Source of the DNA: Cardiocondyla obscurior
Lineage: Eukaryota; Arthropoda; Insecta; Hymenoptera; Formicidae
NCBI RefSeq assembly: GCF_019399895.1
Contig: NC_091877.1
Span: forward strand, 3,596,001 to 3,660,000
Reading direction: 5' to 3'
Length of the DNA: 64,000 bases
Shown here: positions 31,568 through 45,107 of the stretch, piece by piece
Numbering within the stretch: position 1 is the first letter of the stretch
How the letters are laid out: each line of letters opens with the position of its first letter
Position numbers and translations under genes: made by a program
Notes under the pieces: generated by a model
Told to the model about the DNA's origin: nothing
The model's input: the letters and a program-made list of their open reading frames with translations, nothing else
The model's database searches: none

Positions 31568-34305
31568 CATTTAGTGGGTATTGTAACGAGGCATTTCGTA
31601 TATATTAAATATATGCGAAGTGTAAAGTAAGATTTTTACTATATAATTCTAATGAATGACGAGTGAGAAAGAAAGGGAAATAGAATGCGCGTGTGAAAAA
31701 TGAGATTTCTAGTGAGAATGAGTTTAGATTGCTTCCCATTCGCATCTTGGTAGTCATGATCGCATAATGTAAGTACATTGTGGCATCATAGGTGTACGTT
31801 TATAACTAATTACAGTATCATGACGAAATAATATTAAAGTACAAAAAACCTAGGTGCTATATTGTTATGCTAAGTATGCTATAAGCATAAACCTGGGTGT
31901 GTTCCAGCAGCTCGTACTACATTGTAATGCCCGGAACGTTATATACACGTTCCAAAACCGAATCGCTATGACAAAAAAAAAGTCTTGTGATTAATGCGTA
32001 TAAGTGGGATCTGCTTTTTTACTCAACGAAAAAGCTCGGTCCAAGCCTAATCACGTCAATAAAAAAAAAAAAAAAAAAAAAAATGGGAAAGGGGGAAAGA
32101 AAGAAAGGAGAGGAAATTTGCGTTTTAAAAAAATTATTTATTTGGTACGTACAGTAGGACCATAATTCGAATCGTCGTTAATAACAACGTACTCGGTTGT
32201 TGTCAAATTTTCAATCATTTACGTATTTTACGTGATTGTCGAATCGTTTTATTTATTAATGGCATAAGAGAAGTGATCCAGAAGCAAACGGGTCGCTTAT
32301 GTAATGAGTCGTCGACGATCATATAGTCATTGTTTTCTTCTCTTTTTTTTTTTTTTTTTTTTTCAAAATATTTTAGGTATTTTTTTAAAAATATATATGC
32401 TTTTTTCAGAATCGTAGCTAAAAGCGTAACGGGAATTTTATTGATTGGATCGTACGTGTGGACACGTACTGTATATAATTTCTGTTGATTACAATGTTTT
32501 GTTATTAATATATGATACTTTTACGAAGATTCGCAGCTGGGAAACCTACATTTTTAATATATATAACGAGATATATATACACATATATTTATTTTGTACA
32601 TATATTATTGTTGATACATATCATTTTAGTTATATTTAATATACATATAAATATATATGAAATGGTCCTACTGTGAGAGAAAGAGAGAGTGAGCGAAAGA
32701 TGCGTAGAAAACGTTGGACGTTGCTGGAGATAGCGTTCCCAGTTTTGTCAACATCGAAAAATCACCTAAAGAGAAAGAAATATCTTGTAAGCGGGGAGAG
32801 TAAGACGCTATCAGCTCCGTCCGCGATTTCTATGCGTTTCTTGAATTTTTAGCAGAGACCGAGTGTTAAATTATGTTGGACATAATTTGTATGCGGATTT
32901 TTTTTTATTTTTACAAGAATTCGAAGGAAAAGAAAAAAAAAAAAATGTGAATTGTTGGAACCGGCGACGCAAACAGGAAGGAATGCACAGATTATTTTGC
33001 CTGCATGAATACTCCAATATAAAAATAATATACACAGATAAATATACGAGAATAAATGTCCGTGTATTAAATTTGCATTACACGCTACAATATAAAGGAG
33101 GAAATAGATTTTTTTAAATATATTCGTACGAAGGATGCATATTGAAGCGTAAACAAACATGCGGAATATTATGTGCACGTGTAAAAGAGGATGTAGATAC
33201 GGAAAAGAAATACATATATGCGAGATATATATATAATATATATATACGCAGGAGGATAAGTTTCATTACGAATTCTGTTGTCATTTAATACACATTCAAT
33301 CGTGGTATGCGTGATAGAAATGTTTGCCTTGTATCCCCCCATTATCTCTTCGTTCTTTTAACTATACTGCGCTATACTTTTACTTTGCCGTTTGATATTT
33401 TTATCGAGTACACGCACGACGGAGTTCCCAGTGACACGATGTAACAATTTTCAATTTTAATTAGACCTATTTATTCGTATGTGTTTGTAAAATTCGATGT
33501 ACACGGGGCGAGCGATCGGCGAGGGTAAACCTTCTCTGTCGAAATCAAAGATGTTCGCGCAGAATGCAAACGGGGAACAGTTTTGTTGTTAACGTTGGTG
33601 TCGCAGTCGGACCGATTGAAGTAAAGACATCAAGGAACGTGCCAAAGAAATCGAAATTTCCGCTTTTATTATTATAATTTTATTTTATTTTATTTTATTT
33701 TTTTCAACTTTTTCTGCCCGTTTGCTCGCTCGCTCGGCCTATGCGTATCCGAAAGATGTGATTCTGATTTTGTGCCGATTGAAATTCATCTCGAGACCTA
33801 CTTGCGCTGCGTGTGCCCGAGCGCAGGATGTGAGAGAAGCCGACGCGTCCCCCGCGGTCAGCGATATGATAGTTACGACAACACGAACGGCATACACTTG
33901 CATTATATTTCCATTGTGTAGCAAAAACATGATGATTATAAAATACATGATTGTGTATCGAAAATATACACGCGTACGCTACGCATACACCGAGACTGCT
34001 TACGGAGATCTCTTATCGTACACACATTTGCCTGTACTCTTTATCTTCGTTCTCATGTTTTTAAATAATGTAGATATATGACAGTGCCAGTAATTCTCGC
34101 GTCGGGGGGAAAAAAAAAAAAATAAAAGAAAAAAAATGACGGAAAAATTGGCGAGATGGAGGGAGGCGCGCGGATACTCAGTTCTGGCGTGACGGAGTAA
34201 ATGTTAGATTTCGCAAAGCAATCTGTTAATATAGAGATGACGACGTGCGAAGTGATCGACAACGTAGAATACATTTATTATATATACATATATAATATAT
34301 ATATG

Positions 34306-34308
<3 letters not shown>

Positions 34309-34359
<51 letters not shown>
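34309..34359. repeat. (TA)n microsatellite
   Basis: About 25 uninterrupted TA units in the non-coding stretch, preceded by imperfect TA-rich sequence from about 34275. Confidence 0.9.
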
Positions 34360-34361
<2 letters not shown>

Positions 34362-37300
34362 TCTATGTAACATTCGGTCAATATACATAAGATACGTTGC
34401 ATTGTGTGTAATGTTACAGTAAGATAAGCATCCTACCTAAGGTATAAAAGAATGTAACAGTCTATGTTTTTCATACACGTACATGCATACACACACTCAG
34501 TAGGGCTATCTAGGATGTAAAGAGGTAAAAGATAACTCGTAATGTTTAAATAATTATGCGATACAGCTCGGTTTCGAGTGCGCTCCAGGTCTGCGTATAA
34601 AAAAAAAAAAGAGAAAAGAAAAAGAGAAACGAAGACAAAATTCGGTCTAGGCGATTCGATATTCGCAAAACTTGCTACGATTAGAAAGAAAACGTGTGTA
34701 TTTTCAGCGAAGACGGCGTACTCTCGTGACGGAATTATACCGGCAAGTTGCGGAAAGAGTGCAGAGTACGCGCGATTTCCGTAGGAAAGGAATATGGATA
34801 CGTTAATTAATTAGATCGTGTTACGCGGGCGATATTCGAGACGCGTCGCGCTCGTGTAATATAATTATGACACGCAGACGGCTGTTTGCGCGCCCAGGAG
34901 CAGACGTCGGAAGTGATTTTTATCGCCTCGCTAATATTATCTCCGTTGTTATTATATGTTTAGTCTCCGGCTTTCGAAACATGGATTGTAAAGTGCCGAG
35001 CTGATACGACCTAGGCACGTGTGCGTGTGCCACCTCGCGCGTCTATCTCGGCCGATAGACGCGATTGTCGCCGATTAGAAGAGCCTCGTCGGCCGCGAGT
35101 CGCGTGGATTTTCGTTGGTAACCGGCGCCGATGACGCGTGGCGTTATCGCCGATATCGTTATCAAATGTACGGCGCGTACGAGCGCACCCGAGCCGCCTT
35201 ACAGCGGCGTCATTCTATTTTTGACTTGTTGCGAAAACAGGAGAATCGGCGGAGGCGAGATCGCGCGGTTCGCTCGATACATGGCACGCCGGGGAGGAAA
35301 ATAAGCTATTTGAATAGACGATAAGGACGAGTCGTTGACGCGATAATGAGACAAACGGGCCGACGCGGATATATCGCTGCGAAGGACTTTGCTCCGCGCC
35401 GCGCCGTCGCTATTTAAACTGCAGCACGGCGGAAACTCCGACGGTGACCTATAATCGGCGATGTAATATCTCGTATTGTGACGGAATCTCCGCGTCTTCC
35501 GCGTTAAAAATCCAATTTGCGCGGCCGACTTTCGAGCTGCGAGATTTCTCCTGGAAGGAGCGTCGTCTCGAACATCCTCCCGAATGTCCTGGACCTTCGA
35601 GTCGACGTCTCCATTCTGTAAAGGCCCGTTGAAACTGTTCCTTGAGCGTTCGAAATTTTTTGAAAATTATTTAACCCGCCTCTTGGGCGTTTAAAAAAAA
35701 AAAAAAAAAGAAGAAAATTTTTCCAGCGCCTTTTAGATACCTTTTAGATGTTCTCTAGAAATGTTTTAAATTTTCGAAATGTTGTTTGAACTCTTCGTAA
35801 ACGATGGAGGTTTTTAAAGTTACTTGGAACTATTTTCTCGCGGTGTCGCCTGGACAATTTTTTTTTTTCTTTTTTAATCCTTTGGAAACGAGACGCTATT
35901 GAAAGGAAGGCTGACGAGATTTTTTTTTGTACGCAGTATACCTTATTTTCTCGGCTTTTATACTTGTCTACGTATAAAAGTTAAGAAAATTTAATTATCG
36001 CAACATACATTATAAGTAAATGAATATGTATGCTCTTATTTATTGCGTCGATCGGCGAGAAACTGTGTCGAGCGTTAGAGTAAAAAATAAAAAGAACAAA
36101 TATATATATATCCATATATATATATATATCTCGCGACTGCGTTAGGATTTATAATTCTTAAGAACTTCAACGTGTCATTGAACTACACACAACAAAGTGC
36201 AATACGAAAGTACAAAGTCTGACCTCCTGTTCTCTCGAATTTTATAAAATCCCCCTCTCGCGAGCGGGAGAGAGAGGAAGAAGAAACGAAGAGAAAACGA
36301 TCGGTCGCTCTCTTCTCTCCAAGTGTTCTGCGTCCTCGCGATTTTTCAAGAATCGCGCGGAACGATTAATCGGCGACCGACGAGCGCTCGGCTCTCGTTC
36401 GCGGGATTTTATCTGCCGCGATCGTATCTGCGCCGCGATAAACTCATTGTTTTTTTCCCGATAAATGCTGCGGGAAGCCTCGAGATTTCACGAGGGCCGA
36501 GCCGACTCGTTCTCGAAGTTTCGTCTTCGCCGTGGATAAGTAGAGTTGCGCTGTATTATTAAAAAAAAAAAAAAAAAAAAAGATATAGGGACGATTTTGT
36601 ACCGAATCGATTTTGTACCTATTTCGCAGTCATACATGCTACACAAAACACACACATACACACACGGATTTACATGCACACCTACACATGTACGAATAAT
36701 TTTTTTTTTTTTTTTTCATTAAAAAAAAAAAATAAGTCGCGACTTCTGTACGCCTGAAGCATACGAGTAGCATATATAGGAGCATTTCTACGGTCTCATA
36801 TTAACCGGAGTTAACGTTAATGGTACCTAAGTAGTCGATCCGCAAATCTAATGACTAATTATCCGGCACAATTACGACATATAACTGTACATATATATAT
36901 GCGAATATTTTCCAGAGAGAGAGAGATGACGAGATAAACCAAGTACCCGCAATTGTTAAGCATAAGTCAGGAGAGCTCTGTTATATATAGGCAAGAACGA
37001 ATATACCACCGTCGTTTATATTAATTGAATACAATAAAAGCAAGTTTCGAGCAAGATATGCGTGTGCTTCATTTTTACTTTTCATAGAATTTTATTAAAT
37101 TTTTAACATATTAGTATACATTTATTTGACATATATTTATCTTACGCTTGCTTTTTTTGTTAATTTCCATTATTATTTCTAATATTAATATCAAGATCAA
37201 GAAATGCTACATAAATTGTCTTATAGATTATAGATTAGAAGATTTTCACTCTAAAATTATTCGAGATAACTCATTACTTTATCTACGTAATTTTACTTTG

Positions 37301-38378
37301 ATTTACGCTTTAATTATTATGTTTCAGGTAATGTAGATTCATTTATTTGTCTAGTGGTGCTATTTAAATTTCCCACATTTTGAATTCGAAAGTTGCGAGC
37401 CGTGAAGTTGAATTTTGGGACTCTAAAGTTGGCAACGTGATGTTAGGGAAATTTTAGCCGCGAAATTAAAATTAAATTTTATTCCTGCTGTCTCTAAGCT
37501 TCTGTTACGACTGCTAATCTGGTCGTAATTTTTCAATGCTTGAAAGTCATTTATTTCGATCGTTTCAACGTTCTTTGCTTCTCTTCGAAATGAGAAAGAG
37601 AGAGAGAGAGAGAAATAATATAAATTTCTAAACGCAGGTATCTCGCAGTATAATTAAACGTAAATTATTGCACAATTGTGATAAAGACGGATTGACAACG
37701 AACAGCGAGCGGCATAATTTATATTAAGTAATCAAGAGATTAATAGTAGAAATCTAGCAATTAATATTTGGAACTGAAGTGTTTCGTTTGCAAACTTATT
37801 GCACCCCAGTTCTAAAGTCAACAAGTAAGTGAACAAAATTAAAAAATTAAAAAAACCTTAATTGCATATATTCTTAATTTAATATATAAGAATTCATAAC
37901 TTTTATAAAACATATGATTTTCTCGCAATTAATTTAATTTTTCTATTTATGCGTAAATTATTATTATCGTAATCGTCTTTTATACTAACATGTAAATGTG
38001 CTTACATTTTTAAGGCTTCGCACCGCCGACTCGTTTATCTGACACGAGTCTTCTTAGGGAGGAGCAGCGTCGATCTCCGAATGATGAAAATTTAACGGGA
38101 ACCGGTCACAGATCATCATCCGTAGCGCTCTCTACCTGCCGTGTCCAGGATTAATTCGTGATCGCGGTGTCCTGGGCCCTCGAGGACCCGTGAGAACTTG
38201 ACGGTGAACAGAAGGCGACGCGGAGAACGCGTCCAATCGCCGTTGCGGAAGGTGGTTCCGCGGTTGTACGACGGTCAGATTTTGGTTTCGACCTAAGACA
38301 ATTTCTTTTCTCGACGCCCGCGTCCTTCCGCGTGAATCTCTTCGGTGTAACATATACGTATACTCATCTATATTATAT

Positions 38379-38411
<33 letters not shown>

Positions 38412-38420
38412 CATATATAT
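38379..38420. repeat. (AC)n(AT)n compound microsatellite
   Basis: Nine AC units followed by AT-rich units, about 100 bases upstream of the Dlish start codon, so probably in its promoter or 5' UTR. Confidence 0.85.
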
Positions 38421-38519
38421 CCGCGGCGAGAGATCGGACGCGCATTCCGCAGGAGGCGAGTGGTCGCCGCGCTGGAAATGTGAGAGATTCCGGAGCGAGC
38501 TCCGCGAACGACCTGCAGA

Positions 38520-40741
38520 ATGGCCTTCCTGTGCCCCGTGCGCATACGTCGCGGAAAGAAGAAGAAACGTAAGTAAACGGCGTGAGCTGTTGGATGAGAA
38601 TAAGAGGAAGCGAGACGGGAAGGAAGACGGGAAGATCGAGGGCATGGCAGTTCGATCGTGAGGGCCAGTTGTCACATTCGGCCCGATCACCTGTTGCTCG
38701 GGACCGGTTATGCAGCTTCGGCCGCTCCACGGTCTCCACGAAGCGAGCCGGGCCGAGTTCATGCACCGATTACGCGCGACTTTCGATTTGTTCGGCAGGA
38801 AGAAAAATCGTCCTCCTAATTTTAAAACAATATTTGAAAATCGATTGCTATTACGGCCTTACCTTTTTCCGTAGCTTGCCTCGCGGAAGTGATTTTCATC
38901 GTGCTTGAAATAATATTTGTGTTGCATCTTGCAAGTATACGTAAAATAATTTCTTGTACGGTTAAAAAAAAAAAAATGTCTTTAATAATTTTATTACTTA
39001 AAAATAGATGCGTTTATATATCGTATAAAATTATAGAGTTCTTTGAACTATCGATTTTATTCCTTTGAAAGTTATGTATAAGCTTATATTTAATTAATTA
39101 AATTATTTATTCCTAACAGCCGGAACACACAACTTTAATTTGGAGAAAGACTGTGGAACGGGGGGCACAGGACTCGGTTTGGGTACCAGAGTGCCATTGC
39201 CCCCTGGTCGAATAACTGGAAGCGCTAGCATTGAGACCCTTGTAAGAGTCGGCATTGAAAAGGAGAATGGACTTTCTCCGGACAGTAAAATGGTCATTGT
39301 ACACGACTTTACCCCCTGCGTGGACGATGAACTTCAAGTCAAAAGAGGCCAGGTGAACGACTGATTTATAGAATTGTTTTCCGATAATTGTTTAAAATTG
39401 CGTACCACAAGCATTCTATTTCTTTCATGTTATAAAACTTTTATAGTATGTGTAATTTTTTATCACTTCTCTTATTCGTATAAGAAATTAATATAATCGA
39501 GAACGGTTAAGAATTAATGTATTTGCCAGGAAAAAAGATTGTACTAACGTCGGAATCGTTACATTTCAGGTAGTGAACGTGCTTTACAGAGAAAATGACT
39601 GGGTGTACGTAATAGCAGCCGACACGCGTATGGAAGGCTTCGTGCCGCACTCGTACTGTGCGCCGTACACGTCCCAGCTAGCGGAATTAACGCTAGCCAG
39701 CTTGAACAACGTAAAGAAGAAGCTGCCGCGGTCAAGCGACAACGACTGCGATCTTCTCAATACGGGCCGCTTGCAAGAAACGCAGCAAACTGATACTGGA
39801 TCGGCCTCGGATTGCGAAAGCTACGCGCGAAACAACATCACTACCGCGGACGTTAACGTCAATCGCTCGAACATCACGCAGTCCCAGAATTCAATACAGA
39901 CCATATCGTCTCAGCCGGACGTGCATCCTTTCTTTAAGGTCACTAATCGATTAGCTAAGTACTATGAAAAATATCTAACTCGCTATTTAATATATCTCGG
40001 AACGTTAAATATACACTCGTCATTGAGAAACTCTACTTTGCGTTCCACAGGATCCATCAGCCGGAAGATACATCGTTCTTTATACATTTGTAGCACGGGA
40101 TGAAAACGACGTCAGCGTTGAAAGAGGCGAATTCGTGACCGTGCTGAATCGCGACGATCCAGATTGGTTCTGGGTGCTTCGGCATTGCGACGGCAACGAG
40201 GGTTTCGTACCATCCGGCTTCGTCTATCCCGGTCACGTTCTTCATTCTTATGCAACGACTACGACAACCACCACAGGCACTACAAATACAGCATCCGCAG
40301 AGGCTCACAGTCCAGGTTGACACTTTATTAAATTAAATTGTGAATTTTGGAAAAATTTACTAATATGTACTATATGTAAATTAATTAAATTAATATTAAA
40401 CTTTAATGAAGTTCTGTAACTTTTAATAAGACTATAATTTGTATTAAAATATATCAATTTATTTTGCAGGTAAAGGCGGCAATATAACGGGAAATGAATC
40501 ATTGCAGCAAAAAGGAGTGCGAGATTTCCGTGACGAAACGACCGGCACGGAATTAGTTGTTCTTTACGATTATAAGGCGCAGGCGCCAGATGATTTGTCG
40601 GTGAAACGGGCCGACTGGATATACGCGGATTTGGGAAATCAAACAGTGGATGGTTGGCTCTGGGCGTACGCACCCAAAACTCGCAAGTATGGTTTTATTC
40701 CTAAAGCATACGCGCGACCGCCTGCTATGACTAGCTTATGA
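38520..40741 (+). CDS. Dlish: Dlish (Dachs ligand with SH3s; Vamana)
   Basis: Five exons: 38520-38568, 39120-39352, 39570-39938, 40051-40315, 40470-40741; phases agree; 395 residues. The short first exon (MAFLCPVRIRRGKKKK) is Cys- and Lys-rich, fitting the palmitoylated N terminus known for Drosophila Dlish. Three SH3 domains follow at about 74-130 (VHDFTPCVDDELQVKRGQ...NDWVYV...EGFVPHSYC), 221-285 (LYTFVARDENDVSVERGE...DWFWV...EGFVPSGFV) and 331-392 (LYDYKAQAPDDLSVKRADW...GFIPKAYA). Linkers are Ser/Thr/Asn-rich, with a Thr run before the third SH3. In the fly, Dlish binds Dachs and the Fat intracellular domain at the apical junction and links Fat-Dachsous signalling to Hippo growth control and planar polarity. 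The exon 3 donor (AAG|GTCACT) is weak. Confidence 0.93.
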
Positions 40742-41106
40742 TTCAGATCGTTAGAGAAGGAGCGAACGAAGTTTAGTACTTTAAGTAAGTTTAACACCTT
40801 TATACCGTCCTTTTATCTATTGTATATCAAGTACATGTAAAGAAAAAAAAAATTAATATTTTATTTAAATATCGATGTCTTATCAGATTTTCGTCGGGCG
40901 ACGCAAAAAGAAAATTAAATTTAGTTTATTACGCTGAAAAAAAGTGGAAGATACTTTTAAAGAAATAAACGAGAGATTATGCGCGACACAAAAATGCAAT
41001 TACTTTATCCATGTTTCCTGTATGTTCTTTTTAATTTCTATGTATTAGATTACATCTTTAAGACAGTTATTTAAGGCAGAGACAAGTATATGATAACGGA
41101 ACAAAT
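40742..41106. other. Tail-to-tail spacer between Dlish and the DUF4729-like gene
   Basis: AT-rich, presumably the two 3' UTRs. Nothing else seen. Confidence 0.4.
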
Positions 41107-42996
41107 TTAGTGTACAGTAACATTTACATTGAGACTAGTACAGCCAGAAGTAATATGACTGATCAGTCCTTCGTGAAGAACTATACAATCACCGGCCAAG
41201 AAGACATCGCGTGGACACTGGGCTGTTCTCAAAGAGGTCACAGGACCCGTGTACGTAAGTGATCGGAATCCTCCATTTTCGATACTGTCGATAGCCTGTC
41301 GGTTAAACCATTTACATGTCATTATCCATCTTTAAGCATTCATACGTCTTCGACTTACGCCCGCGAATCGATTTCGCATATACCTGAATGCTACATCGAA
41401 GTCTATCAGCCGTGTCACCAACGTCTAATCCCGCCACCCAAGCAATGATCATATCCTTTTCACCCTGGCCTTCTCCGCCGGCGTGAACTTCTTCGCAGCA
41501 CGTATAATTGCGATTGTTGTGCAATCGCGCTGCTAGCACCGGCAAAGGCAGTCGATTTCGATACTTGGGATGTATTTGATTGCCACCGAATAATCTTGCC
41601 GAGGAATCTCTTATTATATAAAAATGTCTGTGATTAATAATTGACTCAGGCTCATTTATAATCGGTATTAATCAAAATTTATCAATGTAATTCTTTTTAT
41701 TTTAAATTAAAATCGAATCTCTGTTCAATATGTTTCATGTTTTATATAAAAGAATTATCTTGGGATTATTTTAGGAAACATATCAAATGTATCGCAGTAT
41801 ATACGAGAATAGGATACTAACGAGAGCTTTCCCGATACCAGTAAGAGAGCCAGGCATCGGCTGGAGTTGCAGGAAAGAGCTCCGTAACTGACAACGAGTG
41901 TTCTCTCAGCGCCAGGCTCAACCCTGAGGATGGGCACCTCGGGATGATCGAAGAGGAAGTGATGAGTGAGCGCTGAAAAGGCGACGTTCACCGAGCAATC
42001 TAGGCGTGGACAGTGTATAGGTCTGCGGGAGCAGTCAACGGAGGAACTTTTGACCTTAATCTCGGTGTATCGATCCGTCGCGCTATTTCTCGCCATCGTC
42101 AAATTGCAATAGCTACGCTGCTGTTGACACTGTCTCCTACAGCTTTCCATTTGTTCTTCCCTCCGCGAGTTGTTTCGATCGCGATCAGTAATGTACGAAA
42201 AAATGTCAGACTCATAATTCAGTGTTCTCTTATTAATTTCAATAGGCGCCTTATTGAAGTTACGAGTCCACTGATCGCGATGAGAGTTGTACATTCTCGA
42301 ACGTACAAGATCGCCGCGATCATTATCTTTGTTAAAAAAGAAGCTCGCGTGCGATCTTCGAGGGTGCTCTATATCTGAAAAATATCTTTCTTTTAAAGAT
42401 ATTTAGTTTTCTTTTTCAAAAAACGTAATAATTAATGTACTTTTCACGACCAAATTTATTTAAAGATATTTTAAAGCTTTTTATAATATTGATTTTTCTT
42501 GCAATGCAGAAAAAAGAAAAGACTGCAACGTTATTCGATTAAAGATCTAATTAAAGAATAAAAAATAAATAGTGCTTCGAATGTGTCGAGTATAAAAAAT
42601 TCTATTTAACACATTTAACGTTTTTTCTTAATAGAATTTTACGAATTCTTTTTTTTTTTTTTAAGTTTCTGTAATGTTAAAAACATTTTATCAACCTGAT
42701 TGGATTGAACAGTTTCGTATGCAGCGTTGGCACAACAAGTAGCTTTCAGACCAACGTGGATCCTGCTCGGAATCTGCGATGCTACCACCAAGGTTCTCGT
42801 CGTCAATAATAATGTGACAAATCGCGCACTGTCCAATCTGTGCCGTTTCTTGTTCCTTTTCATTCGTCTTTTCTTCCTCTTGGTTTACATCTGCTTTTTG
42901 AACTTGTATATCTTCCCTCTGATCCTTGTCGATTCTCTGTCCATCTTCCGCCTCGTCTTCTGTAGTTTCGCTGAACATTTCCTTTCCTTTCTGCAT
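41107..42996 (-). CDS. DUF4729-like protein of unknown function
   Basis: Exons in order: 42996(or earlier)-42696, 42374-41839, 41650-41359, 41270-41107; phases 1,0,1 agree; at least 430 residues. Exon 1 is acidic and has CAICHIIIDD and LLCQRCIRNC, four Cys that could bind metal. The domain starts near residue 220: CPRLDCSVNVAFSALTHHF, then FDHPEVPIL, typical of DUF4729, and continues through HPKYRNRLPLPVLAARL, MIIAWVAGLDVGD, SLTYTGPVTSLR and GDCIVLHEGLI to LNVNVTVH. The intron at 41271-41358 (donor C|GTAAGT) was placed because it removes an apparent frameshift and restores GR-FRSLTYTGPV. The acceptor at 41650 is poor. The frame of the first exon stays open back to its acceptor at 43042, so an upstream coding exon may exist. 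No function is known to me for this family. Confidence 0.68.
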
Positions 42997-43041
42997 ATTG
43001 TTTTCGTTACTGCAATACTTTTGGACTAGATAATTTATTCC

Positions 43042-45107
43042 CTACAATGCAACAGAGGTGGAAATAAATTAATCTGTGATATTTTTCTTATCCGATTGAT
43101 GAGCCTAGTCTCAATTTAATAATTTTTGGAGCAGGCGAACAAAGAATCGTTTAAAACTTAATCGAAAAATTTCAAACATGTTTATATATAAATTTAAAAG
43201 AATAAGTTTATAATTATTGAGTAAATTTTGTGCTGATAATGCGACTTGGGTCTTTGTTATCCGCAGTCTCGTGCGTACAATTATCACATGCCTTGCGGTG
43301 ATTATTTGTCACGCGGCTGCCAGTTTTGGGGACTCCACAATCAACCCTCCCGTCCGTTTCTTCGCAGAGCATCTTCGGCAGCTCTTATCACTGTTCTGAT
43401 AACCTTTCACCGATGACGCCTGTGCCCGCGATCGGCTGATCTTCGCCACAAACGTCTGTCTGTATTGATATTAAAAAAGAAAAAAAAAAAAAAAAAAAAA
43501 AAAAAGGAAAAACTGCAACTTCCGGTGTCTGAAACTAGCGTCTGTCACGCAAAACATATCTTCATGAATACATTTATATTCCGTCGTAAAATTATTTTAT
43601 TATATTTAATATGAACACGAATGATCACGTCTTCATCTCGTTATTTTCAGCGTTCGCGTAGCTTTTTAATTAAATTTCTATCGTAATTCAAGTCAAAATT
43701 AATACCCAATTGATACCAATTGGAAAAACGTTTTCAGATAACGGCTTTAAATTAGCCAAGCAATTCGTTATTAAGTATTATTACATATCGGGCTTACTTG
43801 GATCCAGTGCTAACTCTTTCTCTCTGGCACTTACTGCTGCGAAATTTTAAGGAAATTATTAAAACGTTACAAGGACGAGATATCGCAGGACTTTTGTATT
43901 TCGAATGCAGTTTGCGGTATAATGAGTTTTTTAACGACCGATTGAACTTTAACTGGCTTTGCTTTCTTAACTCGCTGTAATTTAGTTCAAGAGAATTTAC
44001 ACTCGTCAGAGCCAGAAAGAGCTCGATGTGCCACGGTATTTGGATCAGATGTATAAGGCCATCGTTACGTTTCTCGGAACAAAGAAGAAGCAAGCTACGA
44101 CGATATCAACGCAATATATCGCTGTCAAAAATCTGATGCCCGATTCATTGTGCTTTTTTTCGGCAGTTTTCGTGATACATTAAAATTAATATTCGGCATA
44201 TAAATGCTTTTACAAGGTGTAAAAAAAATACTTCAACCTTAGCTGAATGTACAAAATTTGCCAGGATTTTTTTTCTTTCTTTCTTTCTTTGTAAATCGTG
44301 ACAAAGCGACGCGCGACATAAAACCATTGACCTTTAACTTTCGTGCCTGTTGTATAATCGATGTGTTCTGCCTCGATATCTATCTGTTTGTGCGGAATAT
44401 GTTTGATATATAGATATCTTATCTGTGATATAGCCGTATCTTATGAATTGAAAGCAGACCGATAATCGAAGTCACATTACGTTTATAAAAATACGTTGGC
44501 ATCATTCTTTTTTACCAAATACATTGCAACACTAATCAATCGCGTGAATAAGATACGCATTTAGATACTTATTAAAAACACGTGTTTTATTAAAAAAGCA
44601 CATATTAAAAGATTAGAAAATAGTAAACGATACAACGTGTACATATATCTGGTCGGTGTTTAACAGCAGGTATATGTCAATTGGATTTGATCGAGCGCAT
44701 AGTTTTATATTTAATCAATCCGTGCTGAGAAAGACTCCAAAAATCACATTTTTTTAATCGCAACGTTGTAATTTTTAGCTTAAATTTAGCTTCAAATACA
44801 AGTAAATTATTAATACACCTAACTAAACTCGTGTGACTATTAATATAATACATATTATTAATAAACGCTGCAGCATACGTTAAATAATTAGCTGTTGCGT
44901 AATCCGCGGCAAAGCTACAGAAATGTTTCTTATAACTCTTCGGAAACGTAAGGGCTGCTTAATATTGTTGGAGTTACGTCGCTACAACGTTTCGTTCCTG
45001 CATATATCCGAGCTTTTAGTGAACGACATTAACAATTCTCTACTTACACACGTTAAACGTAGAAATCACTTACCGCGAGCGATCTACCTTATCGTATTCT
45101 TGTACTC
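43042..45107. other. Spacer between DUF4729-like gene and parcas, with a possible upstream exon
   Basis: On the minus strand, 43195-43455 follows a pyrimidine-rich stretch (the long poly-A of the plus strand at about 43467-43505) and an AG. It carries two overlapping open frames containing CRRCSAKKR and HRKACDNCTH. It may be a 5' exon of the DUF4729-like gene, but no donor in the required phase is clean. The remainder, 43500-45107, has a CTTT repeat near 44275-44291 and otherwise nothing supportable. Confidence 0.3.
43467..43505. repeat. Poly-A tract
   Basis: An A-rich run interrupted by single G bases, about 38 bases long. Similar homopolymers lie at 10598-10626 (T), 50686-50714 (T), 54794-54819 (A) and 60752-60775 (T). 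Confidence 0.85.

Larger units (their letters stand above)
30822..38519. other. Long non-coding region between Ski/Sno and Dlish
   Basis: About 7.7 kb without a supportable coding frame. The proximal part is probably the Ski/Sno 3' UTR. There are poly-A and poly-T runs (32057-32083, 32342-32363), a long TA tract, a weak 13-bp inverted repeat pair (32151-32163 with 32662-32674), a Pumilio-type TGTACATA near 32597 and 36886, and an AATAAA at 37033-37038 that could be a distal polyadenylation site. No tRNA or known microRNA was recognised by eye. Confidence 0.4.

Noticed and set aside
41107..41358. Apparent frameshift in the DUF4729-like gene
   Set aside because: Explained by an 88-base intron with a GTAAGT donor at 41358 and an AG at 41271; the joined reading restores the domain.
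43794..44327. Two minus-strand frames of 60-99 codons
   Set aside because: No domains, no splice context, low-complexity composition.
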